A stretch of DNA of 64,000 bases from Balanoglossus misakiensis (Eukaryota; Hemichordata), in the NCBI GenBank assembly GCA_040954595.2, contig CM082595.2:8742001-8806000 (forward strand), given 5' to 3'. The notes below the pieces were generated by a model, which worked only from the letters and a program-made list of their open reading frames with translations, searched no databases and was not told the origin of the DNA. How positions within the stretch are numbered: position 1 is the first letter of the stretch; the number at the start of each line of letters is the position of its first letter. A program made the position numbers and the translations under genes. Positions 1 through 11,174 of this stretch are shown piece after piece.

Positions 1-47
1 TTTTGAAAAAATCATGGGTGAAAATCATCAAAAAATGACAAATTTTT

Positions 48-53
48 GACTGC
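48..53 (+). repeat. Diagnostic 3-bp deletion unit (gactgc), six copies
   Basis: In this unit 'gactttgc' is shortened to 'gactgc', and it is followed by 'ttcgttgattttt' (CpG to TpG). The same combination starts at 20,784, 22,626, 35,603, 37,445 and 61,410. Spacings between copies are 1842 (twice), 14,819 (twice) and 40,626 (20,784 to 61,410). This makes it a clean tag for following duplicated blocks. A separate 'gactgc' at 57,484 lies in a different context, followed by 'aaatctc', and is probably an independent deletion. Confidence 0.85.
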
Positions 54-420
54 AAAATCTCAAAATTTCGTTGATTTTTGAAAAAAATAATTGTTGAAAA
101 TCATCAAAAAATGACAAATTTTCGACTTTGCAAAATCTCAAAATTTCGTCGATTTTGAAAAAAATCATGGGTTCGTCGATTTTTTAAAAACAACATTGGT
201 GAATATCATCAAAAACTGACAAATTTTTAACTTTGCAAAATCTCATAATTTCGTCGATTTTTGAAAAAAAATCATGGGTGAAAATCATCAAAAAATGACA
301 AAATTTTCGACTTTGTAAAATCACAAAATTTCGTCGATTTCGAAAAAAATCATAGGTTCGTCGATTTTTAAAAAAAAAACATGGGTGAAAATCATCAAAA
401 AATGACAAATTTTCGACTTT

Positions 421-576
421 GCAAAATCTCACAATTTCGTCGATTTTTGAAAAAAATCATGGGAGAAAATCATCAAAAAATGACAAATTTTCGACTTTGC
501 AAAATCTCAACATTTCGTCGATTTTTGAAAAAAATAATGGATGAAAATCATCAAAAAATGACAAATTTTCGACTTT
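421..576 (+). repeat. Type A unit, two adjacent 78-bp copies
   Basis: 421-498 and 499-576 are two clean copies of the basic unit, read from 'gcaaaatctc' to 'gcaaaatctc'. They differ at a few sites, such as 'cacaattt' versus 'caacattt' and 'gggaga' versus 'ggatga'. Elsewhere the A-run after 'gattttt' varies from about five to nine bases, giving 77-79 bp. The unit contains the 8-bp perfect palindrome TTTGCAAA and a potential 7-bp stem with a 3-base loop (GATTTTT, gaa, AAAAATC). It has three CpG sites, one in 'ttcgac' and two in 'ttcgtcga'. Confidence 0.95.
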
Positions 577-1023
577 GCAAAATCTCAAAATTTCGTCAAT
601 TTTTGAAAAAATCATGGGTGAAAATCATCAAAAAATGACAAAATTTTCGACTTTGCAAAATCTCATAATTTCGTCGATTTTGAAAAAAATCATAGGTTCG
701 TCGATTTTTAAAAAAAAAACCTGGGTGAAAATCATCAAAAAATGACAAATTTTTTACTTTGCAAAATCTCACAATTTCGTCAATTTTTGAAAAAAATCAT
801 GGGTGAAAATCATCAAAAAATGTCAAATTTTTCGACTTTGCAAAAACTCAAAATTTCGTCGATTTTGAAAAAAATCATAGGTTCGTCGATTTTTTAAAAA
901 AAAACATGGGTGAATATCATCAAAAAATGACAAATTTTCGACTTTGCAAAATCTCACAATTTCGTCGATTTTTGAAAAAAATCATGGGTGAAAATCATCA
1001 AAAAATGACAAATTTTCGACTTT

Positions 1024-1128
1024 GCAAAATCTCAAAATTTCGTCAATTTTTGAAAAAATCATGGGTTCGTCGATTTTTTAAAAACAACATTGGTGAAAAT
1101 CATCAAAAAATGACAAATTTTTGACTTT
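1024..1128 (+). repeat. Type B unit (105 bp, partial internal duplication)
   Basis: This unit runs from 'gcaaaatctc' at 1024 to the next at 1129. After the normal 'ttcgtcaatttttgaaaaaa' and 'tcatggg' it repeats a diverged copy of the same part of the unit ('ttcgtcgatttttt' then 'aaaaacaacattgg') before continuing with 'tgaaaatcatc'. It is therefore an A unit with about 28 extra bases made by partial self-duplication. A sister form ends in 'aaaaaacatggg' instead of 'acaacattgg'. Type B recurs through most of the window and is the main marker of HOR phase. The second half often carries a TAA created by G-to-A in 'tttttgaaa'. Confidence 0.9.
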
Positions 1129-1206
1129 GCAAAATCTCACAATTTCGTCGATTTTTGAAAAAAATAATGGTTGAAAATCATCAAAAAATGACAAATTTTC
1201 GACTTT

Positions 1207-1323
1207 GCAAAATCTCAAAATTTCGTCAATTTTTGAAAAAATCATGGGTGAAAATCATCAAAAAATGACAAATTTTGAAAAAAACGGGTGAAAATCATCA
1301 AAAAATGACACATTTTCGACTTT
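1207..1323 (+). repeat. Type C unit (117 bp, contains a truncated 40-bp unit)
   Basis: From 'gcaaaatctc' at 1207 the next landmark is at 1324, 117 bp on. The extra 40 bases are a short unit that goes straight from 'gacaaatttt' to 'gaaaaaaacggg' and back to 'tgaaaatcatc', skipping the 'cgactttgc' to 'ttcgtc' part. The following unit often carries 'gacacatttt'. Two subtypes exist, 'cgggtg' and 'cgggcg'. Two type C units stand in tandem near 13,030 and 13,150, exactly 117 bp apart. Type C is frequent at 9-20 kb and absent from roughly 26.05 to 30.12 kb, 50.04 to 52.03 kb and 56.28 to 58.24 kb. Confidence 0.88.
1273..1289 (+). other. CENP-B-box-like 17-mer at the type C junction
   Basis: The junction reads T-TTTG-AAAA-A-AA-CGGG-T. 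The mammalian CENP-B box consensus is nTTCGnnnnAnnCGGGn, so eight of the nine constrained positions match with correct spacing. The mismatch is T for C in TTCG. The same 17-mer occurs at 1650-1666, 9197-9213, 11163-11179, 14808-14824 and 17425-17441 and at most other type C junctions with exactly seven A's. Junctions with six A's (near 21,826) or eight (near 4,557) lose the spacing. The flanks are low-complexity A and T, so chance resemblance is a real alternative, and no binding protein is known for this unidentified organism. Confidence 0.3.
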
Positions 1324-1439
1324 GCAAAATCTCAAAATTTCGTCAATTTTTGAAAAAATCATGGGTGAAAATCATCAAAAAATGACAAAATTTTCGACTT
1401 TGCAAAATCTCAAAATTTCGTCGATTTTGAAAAAAATCA

Positions 1440-3400
1440 CAGGTTCGTCGATTTTTTAAAAACAACATTGGTGAAAATCATCAAAAAAGACAAATTTTTT
1501 ACTTTGCAAAATCTCACAATTTCGTCGATTTTTGAAAAAAATAATGGTTGAAAATCATCAAAAAATGACAAATTTTCGACTTTGCAAAATCTCAAAATTT
1601 CGTCAATTTTTGAAAAAATCATGGGTGAAAATCATCAAAAAATGACAAATTTTGAAAAAAACGGGCGAAAATCATCAAAAAATGACACATTTTCGACTTT
1701 GCAAAATCTCAAAATTTCGTCAATTTTTGAAAAAATCATGGGTGAAAATCATCAAAAAATGACAAATTTTGAAAAAAACGGGTGAAAATCATCAAAAACG
1801 ACAAATTTTCGTCTTTGCAAAATCTCAAATTTTCGTCGATTTTTGAAAAAAAATCATGGGTGAAAATCATCAAAAAGTGAAAAATTTTCGACTTTGCAAA
1901 ATCTCAAAATTTCGTCGATTTTTGAAAAAAAATAATGGTTGAAAATCATCAAAAAATGACAAATTTTCGACTTTGCAAAATCTCAAAATTTCGTCGATTT
2001 TGAAAAAAATCATGGATTCGTCGATTTTTTAAAAACAACATTGGTGAAAATCATCAAAAAATGACAAATTTTCGACTTTGCAAAATCTCAAAATTTCGTC
2101 GATTTAAAAAAAAAAATCATGGATGAAAATCATCAAAAAATGAAAAATTTTCGACTTCGCAAAATCTCAAAATTTTGTCTTTTTTTGAAAAAAATCATAG
2201 GTGAAAATTATCAAAAAATGACAAATTTTCGACTTTGCAAAAGCTCAAAATTTCGTCCATTTTTGAAACAAAATCATGGGTGAAAATCATCAAAAAATGA
2301 CAAAATTTTCAACTTTGCAAAATCTCATAATTTCGTCGATTTTTGAAAAAAAATCATGGGTGAAAATCATCAAAAAATGACAAAATTTTCGACTTTGTAA
2401 AATCACACAATTTCGTCGATTTTGAAAAAAATCATAGGTTCGTCGATTTTTAAAAAACAACATTGGTGAAAATCATCAAAAAAGACAATTTTTTTACTTT
2501 GCAAAATCTCACAATTTCGTCGATTTTTGAAAAAAATAATGGTTGAAAATCATCAAAAAATGACAAATTTTCGACTTTGCAAAATCTCAAAATTTCGTCA
2601 ATTTTTGAAAAAATCATGGGTGAAAATCATCAAAAAATGACAAATTTTGAAAAAAACGGGCGAAAATCATCAAAAAATGACACATTTTCGACTTTGCAAA
2701 ATCTCAAAATTTCGTCAATTTTTGAAAAAATCATGGGTGAAAATCATCAAAAAATGACAAATTTTGAAAAAAACGGGTGAAAATCATCAAAAACGACAAA
2801 TTTTCGTCTTTGCAAAATCTCAAATTTTCGTCGATTTTTGAAAAAAAATCATGGGTGAAAATCATCAAAAAATGAAAAATTTTCGACTTTGCAAAATCTC
2901 AAAATTTCGTCGATTTTTGAAAAAAAATAATGGTTGAAAATCATCAAAAAATGACAAATTTTCGACTTTGCAAAATCTCAAAATTTCGTCGATTTTGAAA
3001 AAAATCATGGGTTCGTCGATTTTTTAAAAACAACATTGGTGAAAATCATCAAAAAATGACAAATTTTCGACTTTGCAAAATCTCAAAATTTCGTCGATTT
3101 TAAAAAAAAAATCATGGATGAAAATCATCAAAAAATGAAAAATTTTCGACTTCGCAAAATCTCAAAATTTTGTCTTTTTTTGAAAAAAATCATAGGTGAA
3201 AATTATCAAAAAATGACAAATTTTCGACTTTGCAAAAGCTCAAAATTTCGTCCATTTTTGAAAAAAAATCATGGGTGAAAATCATCAAAAAATGACAAAA
3301 TTTTCAACTTTGCAAAATCTCATAATTTCGTCGATTTTTGAAAAAAAATCATGGGTGAAAATCATCAAAAAATGACAAAATTTTCGACTTTGTAAAATCA
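1440..3400 (+). repeat. 995-bp tandem duplication (1440-2434 and 2435-about 3400)
   Basis: Variants in 1440-2405 recur 995 bp downstream in the same order: a type B, a type A with 'aataatgg', type C 'cgggcg', type C 'cgggtg', type D, then units with 'cttcgc', 'ttttgtctttttttg', 'gaaaattatc', 'aagctc' and 'gtccattttt'. The copies differ at few positions, for example 'gaaacaaaatc' at 2265 in the first copy, 'caaaaagtg' near 1872, and 'gatttaaaa' versus 'gattttaaaa'. They part at about 2405/3400, where one reads 'cacacaatttcgtcg' and the other 'cacaaaatttcgtct'. Confidence 0.8.
1781..1860 (+). repeat. Type D unit (cgtctttgc variant)
   Basis: This A-length unit carries three linked changes: 'aaaaacgaca' in place of 'aaaaaatgaca', 'cgtctttgc' in place of 'cgactttgc', and 'ctcaaattttcg' in place of 'ctcaaaatttcg'. 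It nearly always follows a 'gaaaaaaacgggtg' junction and is followed by a unit with 'atgaaaaattttcg'. Other copies have 'cgtctttgc' starting near 2804, 5155, 5430, 5729, 12533, 16180, 20627 and 59447. It marks one phase point of the HOR, and single-step variation in its copy number explains several length differences between HOR units. Confidence 0.85.
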
Positions 3401-6400
3401 CAAAATTTCGTCTATTTTGAAAAAAATCATGGATGAAAATCATCAAAAAATGACAAATTTTCGACTTTGCAAAATCTCAAAATTTTGTCGATTTTTGAAA
3501 AAAATCATAGGTGAAAATCATCAAAAATGACAAATTTTTTACTTTGCAAAATCTCACAATTTCGTCAATTTTTGAAAAAAATCATGGGTGAAAATCATCA
3601 AAAAATGTCAAATTTTTCGACTTTGCAAAAACTCAAAATTTCGTCGATTTTGAAAAAAATCATAGGTTCGTCGATTTTTTAAAAAAAAACATGGGTGAAT
3701 ATCATCAAAAAATGACAAATTTTCGACTTTGCAAAATCTCACAATTTCGTCGATTTTTGAAAAAAATCATGGGTGAAAATCATCAAAAAATGACAAATTT
3801 TCGACTTTGCAAAATCTCAAAATTTCGTCAATTTTTGAAAAAATCATGGGTTCGTCGATTTTTTAAAAACAACATTGGTGAAAATCATCAAAAAATGACA
3901 AATTTTTGACTTTGCAAAATCTCACAATTTCGTCGATTTTTGAAAAAAATAATGGTTGAAAATCATCAAAAAATGACAAATTTTCGACTTTGCAAAATCT
4001 CAAAATTTCGTCAATTTTTGAAAAAATCATGGGTGAAAATCATCAAAAAATGACAAATTTTGAAAAAAACGGGTGAAAATCATCAAAAAATGACACATTT
4101 TCGACTTTGCAAAATCTCAAAATTTCGTCAATTTTTGAAAAAATCATGGGTGAAAATCATCAAAAAATGACAAAATTTTCGACTTTGCAAAATCTCAAAA
4201 TTTCGTCGATTTTGAAAAAAATCACAGGTTCGTCGATTTTTTATAAACAACATTGGTGAAAATCATCAAAAAAGACAAATTTTTTACTTTGCAAAATCTC
4301 ACAATTTCGTCGATTTTTGAAAAAAATAATGGTTGAAAATCATCAAAAAATGACAAATTTTCGACTTTGCAAAATCTCAAAATTTCGTCAATTTTTGAAA
4401 AAATCATGGGTGAAAATCATCAAAAAATGACAAATTTTGAAAAAAACGGGCGAAAATCATCAAAAAATGACACATTTTCGACTTTGCAAAATCTCAAAAT
4501 TTCGTCAATTTTTGAAAACATCATGGGTGAAAATCATCAAAAAATGACAAATTTTGAAAAAAAACGGGTGAAAATCATCAAAAACGACAAATTTTCGTCT
4601 TTGCAAAATCTCAAATTTTCGTCGATTTTTGAAAAAAAATCATGGGTGAAAATCATCAAAAAATGACAAATTTTCGACTTTGCAAAATCTCAAAATTTCG
4701 TCAATTTTTGAAAAAATCATGGGTTCGTCGATTTTTTAAAAACAACATTGGTGAAAATCATCAAAAAATGACACATTTTCGACTTTGCAAAATCTCAAAA
4801 TTTCGTCAATTTTTGAAAAAATCATGGGTGAAAATCATCAAAAAATGACAAAATTTTCGACTTTGCAAAATCTCAAAATTTCGTCGATTTTGAAAAAAAT
4901 CACAGGTTCGTCGATTTTTTAAAAACAACATTGGTGAAAATCATCAAAAAAGACAAATTTTTTACTTTGCAAAATCTCACAATTTCGTCGATTTTTGAAA
5001 AAAATAATGGTTGAAAATCATCAAAAAATGACAAATTTTCGACTTTGCAAAATCTCAAAATTTCGTCAATTTTTGAAAAAATCATGGGTGAAAATCATCA
5101 AAAAATGACAAATTTTGAAAAAAACGGGTGAAAATCATCAAAAACGACAAATTTTCGTCTTTGCAAAATCTCAAATTTTCGTCGATTTTTGAAAAAAAAT
5201 CATGGGTGAAAATCATCAAAAAATGAAAAATTTTCGACTTTGCAAAATCTCAAAATTTCGTCGATTTTTGAAAAAAAATAATGGTTGAAAATCATCAAAA
5301 AATGACAAATTTTCGACTTTGCAAAATCTCAAAATTTCGTCAATTTTTGAAAAAATCATGGGTGAAAATCATCAAAAAATGACAAATTTTGAAAAAAACG
5401 GGTGAAAATCATCAAAAACGACAAATTTTCGTCTTTGCAAAATCTCAAATTTTCGTCGATTTTTGAAAAAAAATCATGGGTGAAAATCATCAAAAAATGA
5501 CAAATTTTCGACTTTGCAAAATCTCAAAATTTCGTCAATTTTTGAAAAAATCATGGGTTCGTCGATTTTTTAAAAACAACATTGGTGAAAATCATCAAAA
5601 AATGACACATTTTCGACTTTGCAAAATCTCAAAATTTCGTCAATTTTTGAAAAAATCATGGGTGAAAATCATCAAAAAATGACAAATTTTGAAAAAAACG
5701 GGTGAAAATCATCAAAAACGACAAATTTTCGTCTTTGCAAAATCTCAAATTTTCGTCGATTTTTGAAAAAAAATCATGGGTGAAGATCATCAAAAAATGA
5801 AAAATTTTCGACTTTGCAAAATCTCAAAATTTCGTCGATTTTTGAAAAAAAATAATGGTTGAAAATCATCAAAAAATGACAAATTTTCGACTTTGCAAAA
5901 TCTCAAAATTTCGTCGATTTTGAAAAAAATCATGGGTTCGTCGATTTTTTAAAAACAACATTGGTGAAAATCATCAAAAAATGACAAATTTTCGACTTTG
6001 CAAAATCTCAAAATTTCGTCGATTTTAAAAAAAAAATCATGGATGAAAATCATCAAAAAATGAAAAATTTTCGACTTCGCAAAATCTCAAAATTTTGTCT
6101 TTTTTTGAAAAAAATCATAGGTGAAAATTATCAAAAAATGACAAATTTTCGACTTTGCAAAAGCTCAAAATTTCGTCCATTTTTGAAAAAAAATCATGGG
6201 TGAAAATCATCAAAAAATGACAAAATTTTCAACTTTGCAAAATCTCATAATTTCGTCGATTTTTGAAAAAAAATCATGGGTGAAAATCATCAAAAAATGA
6301 CAAAATTTTCGACTTTGTAAAATCACAAAATTTCGTCTATTTTGAAAAAAATCATGGATGAAAATCATCAAAAAATGACAAATTTTCGTCTTTGCAAAAT

Positions 6401-9208
6401 CTCAAATTTTCGTCGATTTTTGAAAAAAAATCATGGGTGAAAATCATCAAAAAATGAAAAATTTTCGACTTTGCAAAATCTCAAAATTTCGTCGATTTTT
6501 GAAAAAAAATAATGGTTGAAAATCATCAAAAAATGACAAATTTTCGACTTTGCAAAATCTCAAAATTTCGTCGATTTTGAAAAAAATCATGGATTCGTCG
6601 ATTTTTTAAAAACAACATTGGTGAAAATCATCAAAAAATGACAAATTTTCGACTTTGCAAAATCTCAAAATTTCGTCGATTTAAAAAAAAAAATCATGGA
6701 TGAAAATCATCAAAAAATGAAAAATTTTCGACTTCACAAAATCTCAAAATTTTGTCTTTTTTTGAAAAAAATCATAGGTGAAAATTATCAAAAAATGACA
6801 AATTTTCGACTTTGCAAAAGCTCAAAATTTCGTCCATTTTTGAAACAAAATCATGGGTGAAAATCATCAAAAAATGACAAAATTTTCAACTTTGCAAAAT
6901 CTCATAATTTCGTCGATTTTTGAAAAAAAATCATGGGTGAAAATCATCAAAAAATGACAAAATTTTCGACTTTGCAAAAACTCAAAATTTCGTCGATTTT
7001 GAAAAAAATCATAGGTTCGTCGATTTTTTAAAAAAAAACATGGGTGAATATCATCAAAAAATGACAAATTTTCGACTTTGCAAAATCTCACAATTTCGTC
7101 GATTTTTGAAAAAAATCATGGGTGAAAATCATCAAAAAATGACAAATTTTCGACTTTGCAAAATCTCAAAATTTCGTCAATTTTTGAAAAAATCATGGGT
7201 TCGTCGATTTTTTAAAAACAACATTGGTGAAAATCATCAAAAAATGACAAATTTTTGACTTTGCAAAATCTCACAATTTCGTCGATTTTTGAAAAAAATA
7301 ATGGTTGAAAATCATCAAAAAATGACAAATTTTCGACTTTGCAAAATCTCAAAATTTCGTCAATTTTTGAAAAAATCATGGGTGAAAATCATCAAAAAAT
7401 GACAAATTTTGAAAAAAACGGGTGAAAATCATCAAAAAATGACACATTTTCGACTTTGCAAAATCTCAAAATTTCGTCAATTTTTGAAAAAATCATGGGT
7501 GAAAATCATCAAAAAATGACAAAATTTTCGACTTTGCAAAATCTCAAAATTTCGTCGATTTTGAAAAAAATCACAGGTTCGTCGATTTTTTATAAACAAC
7601 ATTGGTGAAAATCATCAAAAAAGACAAATTTTTTACTTTGCAAAATCTCACAATTTCGTCGATTTTTGAAAAAAATAATGGTTGAAAATCATCAAAAAAT
7701 GACAAATTTTCGACTTTGCAAAATCTCAAAATTTCGTCAATTTTTGAAAAAATCATGGGTGAAAATCATCAAAAAATTACAAATTTTGAAAAAAACGGGC
7801 GAAAATCATCAAAAAATGACACATTTTCGACTTTGCAAAATCTCAAAATTTCGTCAATTTTTGAAAACATCATGGGTGAAAATCATCAAAAAATGACAAA
7901 TTTTGAAAAAAACGGGTGAAAATCATCAAAAACGACAAATTTTCGTCTTTGCAAAATCTCAAATTTTCGTCGATTTTTGAAAAAAAATCATGGGTGAAAA
8001 TCATCAAAAAATGAAAAATTTTCGACTTTGCAAAATCTCAAAATTTCGTCGATTTTTGAAAAAAAATAATGGTTGAAAATCATCAAAAAATGACAAATTT
8101 TCGACTTTGCAAAATCTCAAAATTTCGTCGATTTTGAAAAAAATCATGGGTTCGTCGATTTTTTAAAAACAACATTGGTGAAAATCATCAAAAAATGACA
8201 AATTTTCGACTTTGCAAAATCTCAAAATTTCGTCGATTTTAAAAAAAAAATCATGGATGAAAATCATCAAAAAATGAAAAATTTTCGACTTCGCAAAATC
8301 TCAAAATTTTGTCTTTTTTTGAAAAAAATCATAGGTGAAAATTATCAAAAAATGACAAATTTTCGACTTTGCAAAAGCTCAAAATTTCGTCCATTTTTGA
8401 AAAAAAATCATGGGTGAAAATCATCAAAAAATGACAAAATTTTCAACTTTGCAAAATCTCATAATTTCGTCGATTTTTGAAAAAAAATCATGGGTGAAAA
8501 TCATCAAAAAATGACAAAATTTTCGACTTTGTAAAATCACAAAATTTCGTCTATTTTGAAAAAAATCATGGATGAAAATCATCAAAAAATGACAAATTTT
8601 CGACTTTGCAAAATCTCAAAATTTTGTCGATTTTTGAAAAAAATCATAGGTGAAAATCATCAAAAATGACAAATTTTTTACTTTGCAAAATCTCACAATT
8701 TCGTCAATTTTTGAAAAAAATCATGGGTGAAAATCATCAAAAAATGTCAAATTTTTCGACTTTGCAAAAACTCAAAATTTCGTCGATTTTGAAAAAAATC
8801 ATAGGTTCGTCGATTTTTTAAAAAAAAACATGGGTGAATATCATCAAAAAATGACAAATTTTCGACTTTGCAAAATCTCACAATTTCGTCGATTTTTGAA
8901 AAAAATCATGGGTGAAAATCATCAAAAAATGACAAATTTTCGACTTTGCAAAATCTCAAAATTTCGTCAATTTTTGAAAAAATCATGGGTTCGTCGATTT
9001 TTTAAAAACAACATTGGTGAAAATCATCAAAAAATGACAAATTTTTGACTTTGCAAAATCTCACAATTTCGTCGATTTTTGAAAAAAATAATGGTTGAAA
9101 ATCATCAAAAAATGACAAATTTTCGACTTTGCAAAATCTCAAAATTTCGTCAATTTTTGAAAAAATCATGGGTGAAAATCATCAAAAAATGACAAATTTT
9201 GAAAAAAA
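3400..9208 (+). repeat. Mosaic of shifted duplicates (offsets 5139, 3349, 2925, 4577, 1790, 834)
   Basis: This stretch holds only array units, arranged as overlapping older duplications. About 2460-4073 matches 7599-9212 at offset 5139. About 3605-4665 matches 6955-8013 at offset 3349; both copies carry the private change 'gaaaacatcatggg' near 4515 and 7864. About 2766-3450 matches 5691-6378 at offset 2925. About 1805-2340 matches 6385-6960 at offset 4577, sharing the private 'gaaacaaaatc'. Type D junctions 'gaaaaaaacgggtg' fall at 5117, 5391 and 5691, and 4642 onward is repeated at 5476 (offset 834). Unequal exchange in several rounds is the simplest explanation. Confidence 0.75.
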
Positions 9209-11174
9209 CGGGCGAAAATCATCAAAAAATGACACATTTTCGACTTTGCAAAATCTCAAAATTTCGTCAATTTTTGAAAAAATCATGGGTGAAAATCATC
9301 AAAAAATGACAAATTTTGAAAAAAACGGGTGAAAATCATCAAAAACGACAAATTTTCGTCTTTGCAAAATCTCAAATTTTCGTCGATTTTTGAAAAAAAA
9401 TCATGGGTGAAAATCATCAAAAAATGACAAATTTTCGACTTTGCAAAATCTCAAAATTTCGTCAATTTTTGAAAAAATCATGGGTTCGTCGATTTTTTAA
9501 AAACAACATTGGTGAAAATCATCAAAAAATGACACATTTTCGACTTTGCAAAATCTCAAAATTTCGTCAATTTTTGAAAAAATCATGGGTGAAAATCATC
9601 AAAAAATGACAAAATTTTCGACTTTGCAAAATCTCAAAATTTCGTCGATTTTGAAAAAAATCACAGGTTCGTCGATTTTTTAAAAACAACATTGGTGAAA
9701 ATCATCAAAAAAGACAAATTTTTTACTTTGCAAAATCTCACAATTTCGTCGATTTTTGAAAAAAATAATGGTTGAAAATCATCAAAAAATGACAAATTTT
9801 CGACTTTGCAAAATCTCAAAATTTCGTCAATTTTTGAAAAAATCATGGGTGAAAATCATCAAAAAATGACAAATTTTGAAAAAAACGGGTGAAAATCATC
9901 AAAAACGACAAATTTTCGTCTTTGCAAAATCTCAAATTTTCGTCGATTTTTGAAAAAAAATCATGGGTGAAAATCATCAAAAAATGAAAAATTTTCGACT
10001 TTGCAAAATCTCAAAATTTCGTCGATTTTTGAAAAAAAATAATGGTTGAAAATCATCAAAAAATGACAAATTTTCGACTTTGCAAAATCTCACAATTTCG
10101 TCGATTTTGAAAAAAATCATGGGTGAAAATCATCAAAAAATGACAAATTTTCGACTTTGCAAAATCTCAAAATTTCGTCAATTTTTGAAAAAATCATGGG
10201 TTCGTCGATTTTTTAAAAACAACATTGGTGAAAATCATCAAAAAATGACAAATTTTTGACTTTGCAAAATCTCACAATTTCGTCGATTTTTGAAAAAAAT
10301 AATGGTTGAAAATCATCAAAAAATGACAAATTTTCGACTTTGCAAAATCTCAAAATTTCGTCAATTTTTGAAAAAATCATGGGTGAAAATCATCAAAAAA
10401 TGACAAATTTTGAAAAAAACGGGTGAAAATCATCAAAAAATGACACATTTTCGACTTTGCAAAATCTCAAAATTTCGTCAATTTTTGAAAAAATCATGGG
10501 TGAAAATCATCAAAAAATGACAAAATTTTCGACTTTGCAAAATCTCAAAATTTCGTCGATTTTGAAAAAAATCACAGGTTCGTCGATTTTTTAAAAACAA
10601 CATTGGTGAAAATCATCAAAAAAGACAAATTTTTTACTTTGCAAAATCTCACAATTTCGTCGATTTTTGAAAAAAATAATGGTTGAAAATCATCAAAAAA
10701 TGACAAATTTTCGACTTTGCAAAATCTCAAAATTTCGTCAATTTTTGAAAAAATCATGGGTGAAAATCATCAAAAAATGACAAATTTTGAAAAAAACGGG
10801 TGAAAATCATCAAAAACGACAAATTTTCGTCTTTGCAAAATCTCAAATTTTCGTCGATTTTTGAAAAAAAATCATGGGTGAAAATCATCAAAAAATGACA
10901 AATTTTCGACTTTGCAAAATCTCAAAATTTCGTCAATTTTTGAAAAAATCATGGGTTCGTCGATTTTTTAAAAACAACATTGGTGAAAATCATCAAAAAA
11001 TGACAAATTTTTGACTTTGCAAAATCTCACAATTTCGTCGATTTTTGAAAAAAATAATGGTTGAAAATCATCAAAAAATGACAAATTTTCGACTTTGCAA
11101 AATCTCAAAATTTCGTCAATTTTTGAAAAAATCATGGGTGAAAATCATCAAAAAATGACAAATTTTGAAAAAAA
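9209..11174 (+). repeat. HOR unit 1 (1966 bp)
   Basis: This is the shortest complete HOR unit, from one 'cgggcg' junction to the next. It contains in order C, D, A and B units with an 'atcacaggttcg' type B near 9660, a D unit near 9920, the 'cacaattt' tag at 10,091, a type C with 'cgggtg' near 10,420, a second 'atcacagg' unit near 10,571 and another D near 10,830. Its structure is repeated from 11,175 until about 12,466, where the next copy jumps to an earlier phase. Confidence 0.78.

Larger units (their letters stand above)
1..1439 (+). repeat. Array block shared with 24.2-25.4, 39.1-40.2, 41.8-42.9 and 56.8-57.2 kb
   Basis: The first 235 bases resemble the unit series around 22.6 kb, including the 3-bp-shorter 'gactgc' unit at 48-53. 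From about 240 to 1410 the order of variants matches 24,255-25,425 at a constant offset of 24,015, including 'gggagaaaatc', 'caacatttcg', 'aacctgggtg', 'gtcaaatttttcg' and 'gggtgaatatc'. The match ends where one copy reads 'ctcaaaatttcg' and the other 'ctcataatttcg'. The same series recurs in both copies of the 2685-bp tandem pair and, in part, near 56.8-57.2 kb. I see no gene here; short open frames are a by-product of the 78-bp period. Confidence 0.8.

Noticed and set aside
421-576. Stem-loops followed by T-runs as transcription terminators
   Set aside because: The hairpin (GATTTTT/AAAAATC) is AT-only in the stem apart from one G-C pair, occurs in most units and has no gene upstream.
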